Assembly (NCBI GenBank): GCA_963770915.1
Contig: CAVYRG010000001.1
Location: forward strand, 3,038,001 to 3,102,000
DNA length: 64,000 nt
Direction of reading: 5' to 3'
Origin: PALSA-270 sp963770915
Lineage (GTDB): Bacteria > Acidobacteriota > Terriglobia > Terriglobales > Acidobacteriaceae
The notes under the pieces are model-generated. The model was not told the origin of the DNA. It did not search any database and saw nothing but the letters and a program-made list of their open reading frames with translations. The position numbers and the translations under genes were made by a program. Positions 48,159 to 57,346 of this stretch are shown here, piece by piece; the stretch's first letter is position 1, and every line of letters begins with the position of its first letter.

Positions 48159-50879
48159 TCAGCTCGTTCTGCGCATGTCGCTGGAAGTGCCACCCGCCGC
48201 GGGGACGTAGCACTTCGTCGTGTAATCCATCACCATGCGATTGGCATTGAAGCGCCAGCCCAGGGTGCGGATGGTGCGCTTCATGCGTTTGATCCAGCCA
48301 CGTGGCAGACCGTCGCGGTCGCGTTGGTAGTACAAAGGAATGACTTCGTCGTGGAGCACGCGGTACAAATCCTCTCCGTCGTGGATATCGTGAATATCCA
48401 CGCGAGAGTGAGTTCTGCCGGTTCCGATGGCGAAACCATTCAATCCGTCATAGGCCTCCGCCCACCAGCCGTCCAACACGGAGAGGTTGAGGCCGCCGTT
48501 CAGAACCACTTTTTGGCCGCTGGTGCCGGAAGCTTCCAAGGGCCGGCGCGGATTGTTCAGCCAGACATCGACGCCCTGCACGAAGTGGCGTCCGACGTTC
48601 AGGTCGTAGTCTTCTACGAAGACAAACTTGTCGGAAAACTGCGGATTCCGCATCATCTGCGCGATGCGCTGCAGCACGTGCTTGCCGGGTTCGTCGCGGG
48701 GATGCGCCTTGCCGGCAAAGACGAACTGCACCGGGCGCTTGGGGTCGTTCACCATGGAAGCCAGCCGGGCAATGTCCCTGAGGATGAGATCGGCGCGCTT
48801 GTAGGTGGCAAAGCGGCGCGCGAAACCGATTGTGAGCGCATCCGGAGAAAGCAGGCGGCCGAGCTTTTGCAGGGTCTCGGCGGGCTCGCCCCGGTACTTG
48901 GCTTGGTCTACGGCACGCTGACGGACGAAATCCAAGAGGCGCGATTTGAGGTGAAGATGCGTCTCCCAAAGCTCACCGTCGTCCACTTCCTCAATCCCCT
49001 CCCAGATTTGCGGCTCGCCACTGTGCTCGTGCCAACCGCTGCCGAAGTGCCGATCGTAGAGGCGGAACATCTGCGGCGCCAACCAGGAAGGAACGTGCAC
49101 ACCGTTCGTGATATGACCGATGGGAACCTGATCTTCCGACTTGCCGGGGTAGAGGCCGGTCCACATGGCGCGTGACACCTCGCCGTGCAGGGCGGAAACC
49201 GCGTTGGCGCGCCGCGAGAGCTTCAGCCCCAACACGGTCATGCAGAATTCTTCGTTGGAATTGCCCGGGTTCTCCCGGCCGAGCGCCATCAGCCCTTCGT
49301 GGGAAAGGCCCAGCACGTCACGCAGTGGCCCGAGATGCTCCTCGATTAGGTTGGAAGGAAAGCGGTCGTGGCCGGCCGGCACTGGCGTGTGAGTGGTGAA
49401 GCAGACTTCCCGGGACACCCGCGGAACCGCCTGGTCAAAACCTATTCCCTCCTCCTGCATGCGATTGCGAATGGATTCCAGCACCGCAAACCCACTGTGT
49501 CCTTCATTAAGATGGAGCACACCCGGAGTGATGCCCATAGCCTTCAAGGCGCGGAAGCCGCCCACGCCGAGGACCAGTTCCTGGCGGATGCGGGTGCGAC
49601 CATCGCCGCCGTACAAACGCGAGGTGACTTGGCGATCTTCCGGAGCGTTGCCTTCCACATTGGAGTCGAGCAGCAACAGGTCACAACGCCCGACCTTCAT
49701 GCGCCAGACTTTGGCGCGGATGGAGCCGCTGCGAGTTTCGATCTCCACCGTCACCGGCTGCCCGTTTGTGCCGATGGCGGGCTCCATGGGCAGTTGGCTC
49801 ACGTCGGTTTCGATGTACTCTTCCTTCTGCCAGCCATTCACATCCAGCCGCTGCAGGAAATAGCCCTGGCCGTAGAACAACCCCACTCCCACCAGCGGGA
49901 TTCCCAGGTCGGATGCGCTTTTGATGTGATCACCCGCGAGAACGCCCAAGCCGCCGGAATATTCGGGAATCGAAACGTGCAAGCCGAACTCGGCGGAAAA
50001 ATATGCCACCGGGCGCGGCCGCAAAACGCCGGCGTGCCGGGCTCCCCAAGTTCGGTCGGCTTCGAGATATTCGCGCTGGCGGCGGAAGGCATAGTTGATG
50101 CGGCCATGCAGCACCAGCTCACGGGCACGGTGCTCGATTCCCGCCAGTGGCATCTCGCTTAACAAAGAAATGGGATTGTGGTTTAGCTGTCGCCAGCGGG
50201 CGGGATCGAGGTCGCGGAACAACGCGCTCGCCTCCTGGTCCCAACTCCACCAGACATTGCGCGCCAGGGCCCAAAGCCGCTCCTGAACCGGAGCGATGAA
50301 ACGATCCAGCGCGCGGGCCTCACTGACGATGGGAGCGACCTGAGAGGCGGCTTCCGCCAAGGCAGCGACCTCATCCTCGCGAAACACGCGCGCCTCTTTG
50401 GTTTGTACAACCAGCACGCCTTGCAGCACCCCACGCTCGATAAGGGGGACGCCAAGAAAGGACTGAAAATTCTCTTCGCCGGCTTCTTTGAAGTACTTAA
50501 AGCGGGGATGCGTCTTCACCTGCTCCACGGCGACGGGGAGCACTTGCTCGGCCACCAGGCCTGCCAAACCTTCGTGCAGAGACATGCGCAGAGTTCCGAT
50601 GCACTGCGGGCGCAATCCGATGGTCGCTGCCATCACCAGGTTGGCGCGGTCGGGTTCAAGAAGGTAAGCGGAGCAAACGTCGGTTTCAAAGCGCTTTGAG
50701 ATGAGGGCGACAACATTCATGAGGGTTTCGGCGGGTTTGCCCGCCTCCCTCGCCAGATTGCTGATTTCTTCCAGGGTCAGGACGTATGCATCACGAGCAG
50801 CTGAAATAGGACTCACAGTTTGGGGTCTCTCGTCATTTGGATTCAATCCTATGTCGCGCAATGCCATCACTGACGGCAT
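48159..50879 (-). CDS. glgP: Alpha-glucan (glycogen) phosphorylase with N-terminal GAF domain
   Basis: 906 residues. Residues about 35-190 are a GAF domain of the PtsP type (DVCSAYLLEPDRANLVMAATIGL; HEGLAGLVAEQ; FQSFLGVPLIERGVLQGVLVVQ). Then the DUF3417 segment (ALARNVWWSWDQEASALFRDLDPARWRQL) and the phosphorylase core: SAEFGLHVSIPEYSGGLGVLAGDH, FTTHTPVPAGHDRF, and EASGTSGQKVVLNGGLNLSVLDGWW with the PLP-binding lysine region. It releases glucose 1-phosphate from glycogen or maltodextrin. The GAF fusion suggests control by a small ligand. The start may be the fifth-codon ATG (50864). Confidence 0.9.
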   Translation of the reverse strand: MPSVMALRDIGLNPNDERPQTVSPISAARDAYVLTLEEISNLAREAGKPAETLMNVVALISKRFETDVCSAYLLEPDRANLVMAATIGLRPQCIGTLRMSLHEGLAGLVAEQVLPVAVEQVKTHPRFKYFKEAGEENFQSFLGVPLIERGVLQGVLVVQTKEARVFREDEVAALAEAASQVAPIVSEARALDRFIAPVQERLWALARNVWWSWDQEASALFRDLDPARWRQLNHNPISLLSEMPLAGIEHRARELVLHGRINYAFRRQREYLEADRTWGARHAGVLRPRPVAYFSAEFGLHVSIPEYSGGLGVLAGDHIKSASDLGIPLVGVGLFYGQGYFLQRLDVNGWQKEEYIETDVSQLPMEPAIGTNGQPVTVEIETRSGSIRAKVWRMKVGRCDLLLLDSNVEGNAPEDRQVTSRLYGGDGRTRIRQELVLGVGGFRALKAMGITPGVLHLNEGHSGFAVLESIRNRMQEEGIGFDQAVPRVSREVCFTTHTPVPAGHDRFPSNLIEEHLGPLRDVLGLSHEGLMALGRENPGNSNEEFCMTVLGLKLSRRANAVSALHGEVSRAMWTGLYPGKSEDQVPIGHITNGVHVPSWLAPQMFRLYDRHFGSGWHEHSGEPQIWEGIEEVDDGELWETHLHLKSRLLDFVRQRAVDQAKYRGEPAETLQKLGRLLSPDALTIGFARRFATYKRADLILRDIARLASMVNDPKRPVQFVFAGKAHPRDEPGKHVLQRIAQMMRNPQFSDKFVFVEDYDLNVGRHFVQGVDVWLNNPRRPLEASGTSGQKVVLNGGLNLSVLDGWWAEAYDGLNGFAIGTGRTHSRVDIHDIHDGEDLYRVLHDEVIPLYYQRDRDGLPRGWIKRMKRTIRTLGWRFNANRMVMDYTTKCYVPAAGGTSSDMRRTS

Positions 50880-51141
50880 CCTCCGCTATTCTAATGATTG
50901 AAACGAGATGGGACGAGCACCAAACTCTAGCTGCCGGACCGAAAGTAAGTCCAATCAAAATTGTCGATTAGAGGTATTTAGGAAATCCCGTTGAAAATTA
51001 GAATTCCTTCAGAAGTGAAAGGACATGGAGGGGCTCCGGGACTGTTTTTCCTCCCAAGGTCAACAGCCGCTTCGGAGAGCCGCCAGCCCGCGAACTGCCT
51101 CACTGCGCGGGGCTTAACGCGCGCAGCTCGCTCTCTGAGTG

Positions 51142-51771
51142 TCAGCGAGGGCTGAATCTCCTACGAACCAGGCTCACGATTCCCACGACCGCGATGCCCA
51201 ACAAGCTCAATTCCCCTGGTTCAGGGGCAGAAAGCACAAAATTTGCAGTTCCCGAGGCTGAGGTTGTGCCGGGGAAAATTCCAGTGCCCACCACTTCCCC
51301 GGTTCCGTTGTTAAGGACAAATGTCATCGTGCCGCTGGCCGGGTTGCCCTGTCCATCTTGCCCCGAGATGTTGGCCGTCATGGTGTACAAGAACGAGCCG
51401 TCCGGTTGGAGGACGTACCCCCAGGTGCCGCCGTCGGGAAACGTTCCGCTGAACAATACTCCGCTGGGTCCGCCGCCGGAGCCGTTGCCGGCAATCGTGA
51501 TCGTTCCTCCCGCATCAAACGGGCCCCCGCCACCGACGTTCGAGAGCGATCCCAGTAGGGCAGTATTGAACGAGACTGTCCCAAGATCGCTTCCCGAAAT
51601 CGGGTCGCCACCCAAACCGGTGATCTGTGTCAGGGTCGCATCAGTGAGAACAAATCCCAAGCTATCGCCGGTGAAAACACCTCCCGTGCTGGTGAATGAG
51701 ATGTCATCGGCAAACACCGCGACGGGCAGTGTGAGCGCCACGGCGAGAATAAGAGCCGCCTTCTTTTTCAT
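51142..51771 (-). CDS. PEP-CTERM sorting-domain exported protein
   Basis: 209 residues from the ATG at 51769-51771. Signal peptide (KKKAALILAVALTLPVAVFA), Gly/Ser/Thr-rich beta-type body, and a C-terminal sorting signal: PEPGELSLLGIAVVGIVSLVRRRF, that is Pro-Glu-Pro, membrane helix, basic end. It should be cleaved by an exosortase elsewhere in the genome and released to the envelope or matrix. Body has no recognised function. The 262 bases before glgP and 198 bases upstream hold no clear gene. Confidence 0.88.
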   Translation of the reverse strand: MKKKAALILAVALTLPVAVFADDISFTSTGGVFTGDSLGFVLTDATLTQITGLGGDPISGSDLGTVSFNTALLGSLSNVGGGGPFDAGGTITIAGNGSGGGPSGVLFSGTFPDGGTWGYVLQPDGSFLYTMTANISGQDGQGNPASGTMTFVLNNGTGEVVGTGIFPGTTSASGTANFVLSAPEPGELSLLGIAVVGIVSLVRRRFSPR

Positions 51772-51969
51772 AAGTAAGGACCTCTCACTGAAATCAAACA
51801 TCGACGAGCTATAGGCAGCTTGAATGCCAGAGGCGGGCATCGTGGAAGGGGCCGTGGAATCAGCTTAGCACCCAACTTGTCCTAAACCGAACCCGGCAAG
51901 TTGTGCCCAGCGATCGAATCCCAGTAGGCAAGTTGCGCGCGGGTTGGGTTCGAAAGATCGCATATGTAA

Positions 51970-52803
51970 ATGCGCCCCGCGCTCAACATTCCGGCTGTCC
52001 AAAGACGGTATAGACTGGGCACAACTCCAGTGCTTGGGAAGAAGAAGATTGCGACGACTCTGGCGCTCTTGCTGATCGCCTTCGGCGTGTTGTCGGCGCG
52101 ACTGGCGACTTCAGGGACCCGCCGCATAAACCGGCTTCCCCGTCTCGTGCTGTGGGCTTGGGAACGGCCCGAGGACTTGCGCTTCATCAATCCTGACGAT
52201 ACGGCTGTGGCATTTCTGGCTTCCACAGTCCAACTTCATGCTACCGATGTCGTCGTCCGCCCCCGTCTTCAACCGCTGCGAGTTCCGAATCAAACCAGGT
52301 TGGTGGCGGTTACCCGCATCGAAGCTGCGACCGATGCGGCGCTGAACGATAAGCAGATCGAGCAATCAGTGGCTGCGATTGCGAATTCCGCGAAACTGTC
52401 GCGGGTAGTTGCGATTCAGGTGGACTTTGACGCGACGCTTTCGCAGCGCGCGTTTTATCGCCAGCTTCTGACCGAGCTTCGACAGCGAGAGGGGCCAGAT
52501 ATGCCGATTTCGATTACTGCTTTGGCTTCGTGGTGTCTGGATGACGGCTGGATCTCGAACTTGCCGATCGACGAAGCCGTGCCCATGCTGTTCCGCATGG
52601 GCGCCGGCACGCGGGATGTGGTTACGAGCATCGCATCGGGCGGCGACTTTCGTCCGGCAGTTTGCCGGGGCAGTCTTGGTGTTTCGAGCGACGAGCGCTG
52701 GGCGTCGCTGCCAGGCGGACGGCGTCTCTACCTCTTCAGTCCCAAATCCTGGACGCCGCAATCGGAACAAGCCATGCTTTGGGAGGCGCGCTCATGGCGA
52801 TGA
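51970..52803 (+). CDS. DUF3142 family membrane-anchored protein
   Basis: 277 residues. N-terminal anchor KIATTLALLLIAFGVLSARLA. The body has the DUF3142 pattern: LPRLVLWAWERPEDLRFINPDDTAVAFLAST, then VVVRPRLQPLRVPNQTRLVAVTRIE and AIQVDFDATLSQRAFYRQLLTELR, which recalls glycoside-hydrolase-like barrels. Function unknown. It is the first gene of an overlapping set that ends with ethanolamine ammonia-lyase; its stop overlaps the next gene by 10 bases. Confidence 0.82.
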   Translation: MRPALNIPAVQRRYRLGTTPVLGKKKIATTLALLLIAFGVLSARLATSGTRRINRLPRLVLWAWERPEDLRFINPDDTAVAFLASTVQLHATDVVVRPRLQPLRVPNQTRLVAVTRIEAATDAALNDKQIEQSVAAIANSAKLSRVVAIQVDFDATLSQRAFYRQLLTELRQREGPDMPISITALASWCLDDGWISNLPIDEAVPMLFRMGAGTRDVVTSIASGGDFRPAVCRGSLGVSSDERWASLPGGRRLYLFSPKSWTPQSEQAMLWEARSWR

Positions 52804-55064
52804 GCATTTGGCGGCGAGCTGCGCTGTTGTTGGTCCTTGTAATCCTCCTCGTGGCTCCTGGGTCGGTCTATAGCTGCGGTCCATTTCTGGAATCAGCGGT
52901 GTTCTCGTTTCAGGACCAGCCGGATGGACCGCGGGAGGACTTCGCCGCCGGCACACTCGGCATCGTGCGGCCGGGTTTTCGCTACTCTTATTTGGTCGTG
53001 GCTTATCGCTATCTTTCGGGATTGAAGCTGACGCCGGAGCAGCAGAAGGCTGCGATCGAAGTTTGGAATGGCGATGTGGTTCCTGAGCATCCCAGCGAGG
53101 AAGACGAGGTGGCGAATTGGGGCAAGGCTCGCGGCCAGGTTCCCAATCTTCCCTCCGCGCCGGAAATCTCGCCCTACGCGACCGTCTCCAAGGATCAGCC
53201 CTACTTTCAATATGTAAACTGCCCGGGGAATGCTTTCCAGAGTGCCACCCGCACCCTCAACGAGCGGGCTGGGAAATTCGGGCTGGCGTCTGCGACTATG
53301 CGGGAGTGGGTCACGGGCCAGGATCAAGTCTTCGCCAACTGCAACGGCGAGGCCCACTTGATTCCAGCCACCCTTGATTCCGGCGATGCTCTTCTGCGCG
53401 CTGATCGCGCTTACCAGATTGCTGCGGCCCATTTCTACGGGCGGGATTTTGACCAGGCCGCGGCTGAATTCGACGAAATTGCCAAGGACTCTTCTTCGCC
53501 CTGGGCGGGGATCGCTCCGTATCTTGCCGCGCGCGCCTTGATTCGAAAAGCTGATCTGGTCCACAAGCAGACTGAGCAATTCGACGCGGCCGCGATGGCG
53601 GCCGCCCAGCAGCAGCTTGAAAACATCGTGCATGATCCGAAAGAAGCTTCCATCCACGAGCCCGCGGCAAGACTACTTGACTTCGTTCGTTTTCGCACCG
53701 AGCCGGCCAAACGCGTGGCAGAGTTGGACAGCATGCTGTTGAGCCAGGATCTCGGACAGAATTTCAAGCAGAACTTGTGGGATTATGTGCTGCTGGTGTC
53801 TCGCGGTGAGCAAGGCAGCGATCCGAGCGACTGGTTGGAAACCTTCTACGCTTTAGGAGGGGATTGGCGTTCCACCCCGAGCCAGCAATCCGACGCTGCC
53901 AAGCACGCCCTCGAACGCTGGCGCGAGACGAAATCGCTGCCATGGCTGATCGCGGCCCTGGCGGGAGCCAAGCCGGCTGACTCTGAGGTTCATGCCCTGC
54001 TCACAGCGGCCAATCAAGTGGCGCCCGCGGCGGCCGGATCCTTGACGGTTCGGTACTACGCATTGCGCCTGCAACTGGCCACAGGTCAGGCCGACGCCGC
54101 ACGCAAAGAGCTGGATCGGTTGCTCGGCGGGAAAGAGTTGGATATCCCGCTGGGCTCGCACAACCTGTTGAACGACCAACGGCTGAAAATCACTACCAGC
54201 TTGGAAGATTTCTTGCAGCATGCTTCGGAGGCGCCGGTCCCGTCGAAAGTTGACTTCGACACAGGTGCGGATGTTCCGGCTGACGATGATAAAGCCAAGC
54301 CCGGGGAACCGCTGTTCACTCATTACTCAGCCGAAGTTTTCCTGAAACGTTTGCCGCTCGCGGGCCTGCTGCAGGCCGCGCAGACACCGGCCCTGCCCAA
54401 AGACCTGCGCCGCGAGGTGGCTCGCGCGGCATGGGTACGTTCCATCTTGATCAATGACTACGAAGCCGCGGCCAAGCTGCAGGCCGTTCTGCAAGAAGTC
54501 GACCGGCCACTCTGGCAGAGCATAGAGCCGGTTGGGTCGGCGCAAAGCGACGCCGAGAAGCACTTCGCGGCGATCTTTGTTATCCTCCACAACCCCGGGA
54601 TGAAGCCTTCGGTTCGTGAGAGTTCGCTCCGCTCTGCGACCCTGGGTGAAGTGGACAACTATCGCGATAATTGGTGGTGCACCGACATGGCCGGCGACGC
54701 GAACTGGGGGAAGGTTTATTCCGACTACGACCAGGACGTCAATCTAACTTTTGTGGACCACGATCCCAACTTTCCGTTTCCGGATTGGGTGAGCGAATCT
54801 CAACGGGCTGCGGCCAGCGCGGAGTGGAAGAAGCTGTCGGGCGTGGGCGCTGCCCCGAACTACCTGACCAGCCAGGTGCTCGAGTACGCTAAGCAACATC
54901 CAAATGATTTCCGGATGCCGGAGGCTCTGTATCTTGCCATTCGTTCAACCCGCTTCGGATGCACGAATATCGAGAGCCGCAAGTTTTCAAAGGACGCCTT
55001 CGATTTTCTCCACGAGCATTATCCCGAAAGCGATTGGGCGAAGAAGACCAAGTATTACTACTGA
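52794..55064 (+). CDS. Large putative lipoprotein of eutBC operon, unknown function
   Basis: 756 residues from the ATG at 52794, preceded by GGAGG 7 bases away; another ATG at 52800 gives the classic ATGA overlap. A hydrophobic signal is followed by VYSC (Cys28), so it may be a lipoprotein. The rest is mostly alpha-helical with many Ala/Glu/Asp and Trp, possibly TPR-like repeats (FYGRDFDQAAAEFDEIAKD; AAGSLTVRYYALRLQLATGQADAARKELDRL). I do not recognise a family. Stop and the eutB start share one base, tying it tightly to ethanolamine degradation. Confidence 0.75.
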   Translation: MAMSIWRRAALLLVLVILLVAPGSVYSCGPFLESAVFSFQDQPDGPREDFAAGTLGIVRPGFRYSYLVVAYRYLSGLKLTPEQQKAAIEVWNGDVVPEHPSEEDEVANWGKARGQVPNLPSAPEISPYATVSKDQPYFQYVNCPGNAFQSATRTLNERAGKFGLASATMREWVTGQDQVFANCNGEAHLIPATLDSGDALLRADRAYQIAAAHFYGRDFDQAAAEFDEIAKDSSSPWAGIAPYLAARALIRKADLVHKQTEQFDAAAMAAAQQQLENIVHDPKEASIHEPAARLLDFVRFRTEPAKRVAELDSMLLSQDLGQNFKQNLWDYVLLVSRGEQGSDPSDWLETFYALGGDWRSTPSQQSDAAKHALERWRETKSLPWLIAALAGAKPADSEVHALLTAANQVAPAAAGSLTVRYYALRLQLATGQADAARKELDRLLGGKELDIPLGSHNLLNDQRLKITTSLEDFLQHASEAPVPSKVDFDTGADVPADDDKAKPGEPLFTHYSAEVFLKRLPLAGLLQAAQTPALPKDLRREVARAAWVRSILINDYEAAAKLQAVLQEVDRPLWQSIEPVGSAQSDAEKHFAAIFVILHNPGMKPSVRESSLRSATLGEVDNYRDNWWCTDMAGDANWGKVYSDYDQDVNLTFVDHDPNFPFPDWVSESQRAAASAEWKKLSGVGAAPNYLTSQVLEYAKQHPNDFRMPEALYLAIRSTRFGCTNIESRKFSKDAFDFLHEHYPESDWAKKTKYYY

Positions 55065-56467
55065 TGGGGCGTCCCATGATCGAGCGATTCGACTTCTCCG
55101 ATCTCCGCGAGCTGTTTGCCAAAGCGAACGAGGAGAAGTCTGGCGATCAATTGGCCGGCATCGCGGCGCGGTCGGAACGGGAACGCGTGGCGGCAAAATG
55201 CAAGCTGGCGGATTTGACTCTGGACGAGATTGTCCGGCAGCCCCTGATCGATCCATCCGAGGATGACGTTACCCGCCTGATTCTGGAAACATTCGATCAA
55301 GAAGCTTTCCGCCCGCTCGCGAGCATGACGGTCGGCGAGTTTCGCGAATTTCTGCTGGACGACGGCACCACCGACAATCAACTGCACCAACTTCAAAAGG
55401 CCATCATCCCTGAAATCGCCGCTGCCGTAGCCAAACTTATGAGCAACAAAGACCTGGTACTCGTAGCGGCCAAGATCCGCAACGTCACTCGCTGCCGTAA
55501 CACCATGGGAGAGCGTGGAGTGCTGGGCATTCGCGTCCAGCCCAATCATCCGGCGGACGATATCGGCGGAATTCTGCTGGCCGCCTTCGAAGGATTGCTC
55601 TACGGTTGCGGCGATGCAGTCATCGGGGTGAATCCGGCGACGGATTCGGTCGATACCGTCAGCGCGATTCTCTCGGCTTTGAATCGCTTGATCGAGACCT
55701 ATGAGATCCCCACGCAGAGCTGTTGCCTGGCGCACATTACCACTCAGTTGGCGGCCATGCAGCGCGGAGCGCAGGTCGATCTTTTGTTTCAATCCGTTGC
55801 GGGAACAGAAGCGGCCAACCGCAGCTTTGGAATTTCGCTGAGCACGCTGCGCGAAGGGCGAGAGCAAGTCCTTGAGCATCACTGCAAACGTGATGTCCGC
55901 TGGGTCGGCGACAATGTGATGTACTTCGAAACCGGCCAGGGCAGCGCGCTTTCCGCCGAGGCGCACCACGGCGTGGATCAGCTTACGCTCGAAGCTCGCG
56001 CTTACGGAGTGGCGCGCGCCTTCCAACCTTTTCTGGTCAACAGCGTCGTCGGCTTCATTGGGCCGGAGTATTTATACGACGAGCGGCAGATCATCCGCGC
56101 CGGCCTCGAAGACCATTTCATGGGCAAGCTACTGGGCCTGCCCATGGGTTGCGATGTTTGCTACACCAACCACGCCGCCGCCGATCAGAATTCGGCCGAC
56201 AATCTGCTGCTTCTTCTCACAGCCGCGGGATGCAATTACTTCATGGGGGTCCCATGTTCTGACGACGTGATGCTGAACTATCAATCCACCAGCTATCATG
56301 ATGCGCTCGCGGCGCGGCGGCTTTTCGGATTGCGTCCGGCCCCGGAATTCCTGGCATGGCTGCAGAAGAGGGGAATCTATCGCGGCGTGGAACCGGTAGC
56401 GCTCGACGCTGCGGCGCGCGGCCGCCTGATGAAGGCTTTGGAATCTTCGCTGGAGCGGGTGGGTTGA
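55064..56467 (+). CDS. eutB: Ethanolamine ammonia-lyase large subunit
   Basis: Coenzyme-B12-dependent conversion of ethanolamine to acetaldehyde and ammonia. 467 residues, start at 55064 sharing a base with the previous stop (a second ATG at 55076). Family segments: DGTTDNQLHQLQKAIIPEIAAAVAKLMSNKDL, NTMGERGVLGIRVQPNHPADD, FETGQGSALSAEAHHGVDQLTLEARAYG and AADQNSADNLLLLLTAAGCNYFMGVP. No microcompartment shell, EutA or EutG genes are close, so it acts in the open cytoplasm. Confidence 0.95.
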   Translation: MGRPMIERFDFSDLRELFAKANEEKSGDQLAGIAARSERERVAAKCKLADLTLDEIVRQPLIDPSEDDVTRLILETFDQEAFRPLASMTVGEFREFLLDDGTTDNQLHQLQKAIIPEIAAAVAKLMSNKDLVLVAAKIRNVTRCRNTMGERGVLGIRVQPNHPADDIGGILLAAFEGLLYGCGDAVIGVNPATDSVDTVSAILSALNRLIETYEIPTQSCCLAHITTQLAAMQRGAQVDLLFQSVAGTEAANRSFGISLSTLREGREQVLEHHCKRDVRWVGDNVMYFETGQGSALSAEAHHGVDQLTLEARAYGVARAFQPFLVNSVVGFIGPEYLYDERQIIRAGLEDHFMGKLLGLPMGCDVCYTNHAAADQNSADNLLLLLTAAGCNYFMGVPCSDDVMLNYQSTSYHDALAARRLFGLRPAPEFLAWLQKRGIYRGVEPVALDAAARGRLMKALESSLERVG

Positions 56468-57259
56468 ATGGGCGCTGAAGAGGACAAAATTGCACCGGCA
56501 CAAGCCCTGCCCGAAATCGTAGAAAAAGTACGCGCCCAAACCCCGGCGCGCCTGCTGGCCGGCCGCAGCGGAGCGGCATATCGAACCCACACTCAAATGG
56601 AGCTTCGTCAGGCTCACGCCGTCGCCCGCGATGCGGTGCGTACAGAACTCAATCTTCTTGCCGACTTGGGCCAGGATTTTGTTCAGAAATGGAACTTGTT
56701 TGAGGTTTCCTCGCTCGCAACCAGCAAAGATGAGTATCTTTTGCGTCCTGATCTTGGTCGGCATCTGAACGAAGCTTCGCGGGCGGAGGTGAAAGAACGC
56801 TGCGCGGCGGGACGCGATCTTCAAATCGTCATTGGCGATGGACTTTCGGTCACCGCGGTGGCTGCCCAAGTTCCCCAGCTGCTGCCGCTGCTGATCGAAG
56901 GAGCATCGGCGCGAGGCTGGAGTGCCGGGCAGACGTTTGCGATTCGCCATTGCCGCGTGGGGATCCTCAACCAAATTGGCGAGTTGCTGAATCCCAAGGT
57001 TGCCGTCCTGCTGATCGGCGAACGGCCGGGCTTGGCGACTGCCGAGAGCCTGTCCGCCTACATGGCCTACCAACCGAAAGCGTCGGATACCGATGCCAAC
57101 CGCAACCTCCTCTCAAATATTCACGCCCGAGGTGTGAGCCCGGAGCAAGCCGCCCAGCGAATTCTGAACCTGGCATCCGCGATGATGAAGAACCAAACCA
57201 GCGGGTGCCAGCTTCGGGAAGAGCTGGCGATGGGATTAGGTCTCGAACCCGCGCGCTGA
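56468..57259 (+). CDS. eutC: Ethanolamine ammonia-lyase small subunit
   Basis: 263 residues, ATG immediately after the eutB stop. TPARLLAGRSGAAYRTHTQMELRQAHAVARDAV near the start, VIGDGLSVTAVAAQVPQLLPLL in the middle and VAVLLIGERPGLATAESLSAYM / HARGVSPEQAAQRI late: the standard EutC sequence. It binds the adenosylcobalamin nucleotide together with EutB. Last gene of the overlapping set that starts with DUF3142. Confidence 0.95.
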   Translation: MGAEEDKIAPAQALPEIVEKVRAQTPARLLAGRSGAAYRTHTQMELRQAHAVARDAVRTELNLLADLGQDFVQKWNLFEVSSLATSKDEYLLRPDLGRHLNEASRAEVKERCAAGRDLQIVIGDGLSVTAVAAQVPQLLPLLIEGASARGWSAGQTFAIRHCRVGILNQIGELLNPKVAVLLIGERPGLATAESLSAYMAYQPKASDTDANRNLLSNIHARGVSPEQAAQRILNLASAMMKNQTSGCQLREELAMGLGLEPAR

Positions 57260-57346
57260 TTTTCTTGCTCCCCTCGTATCGCCGTGCGCAAGATGTGGCG
57301 TAACATCTTGGCGGACGAAAATCACTCCAGAACAGAGGCGGCGACT

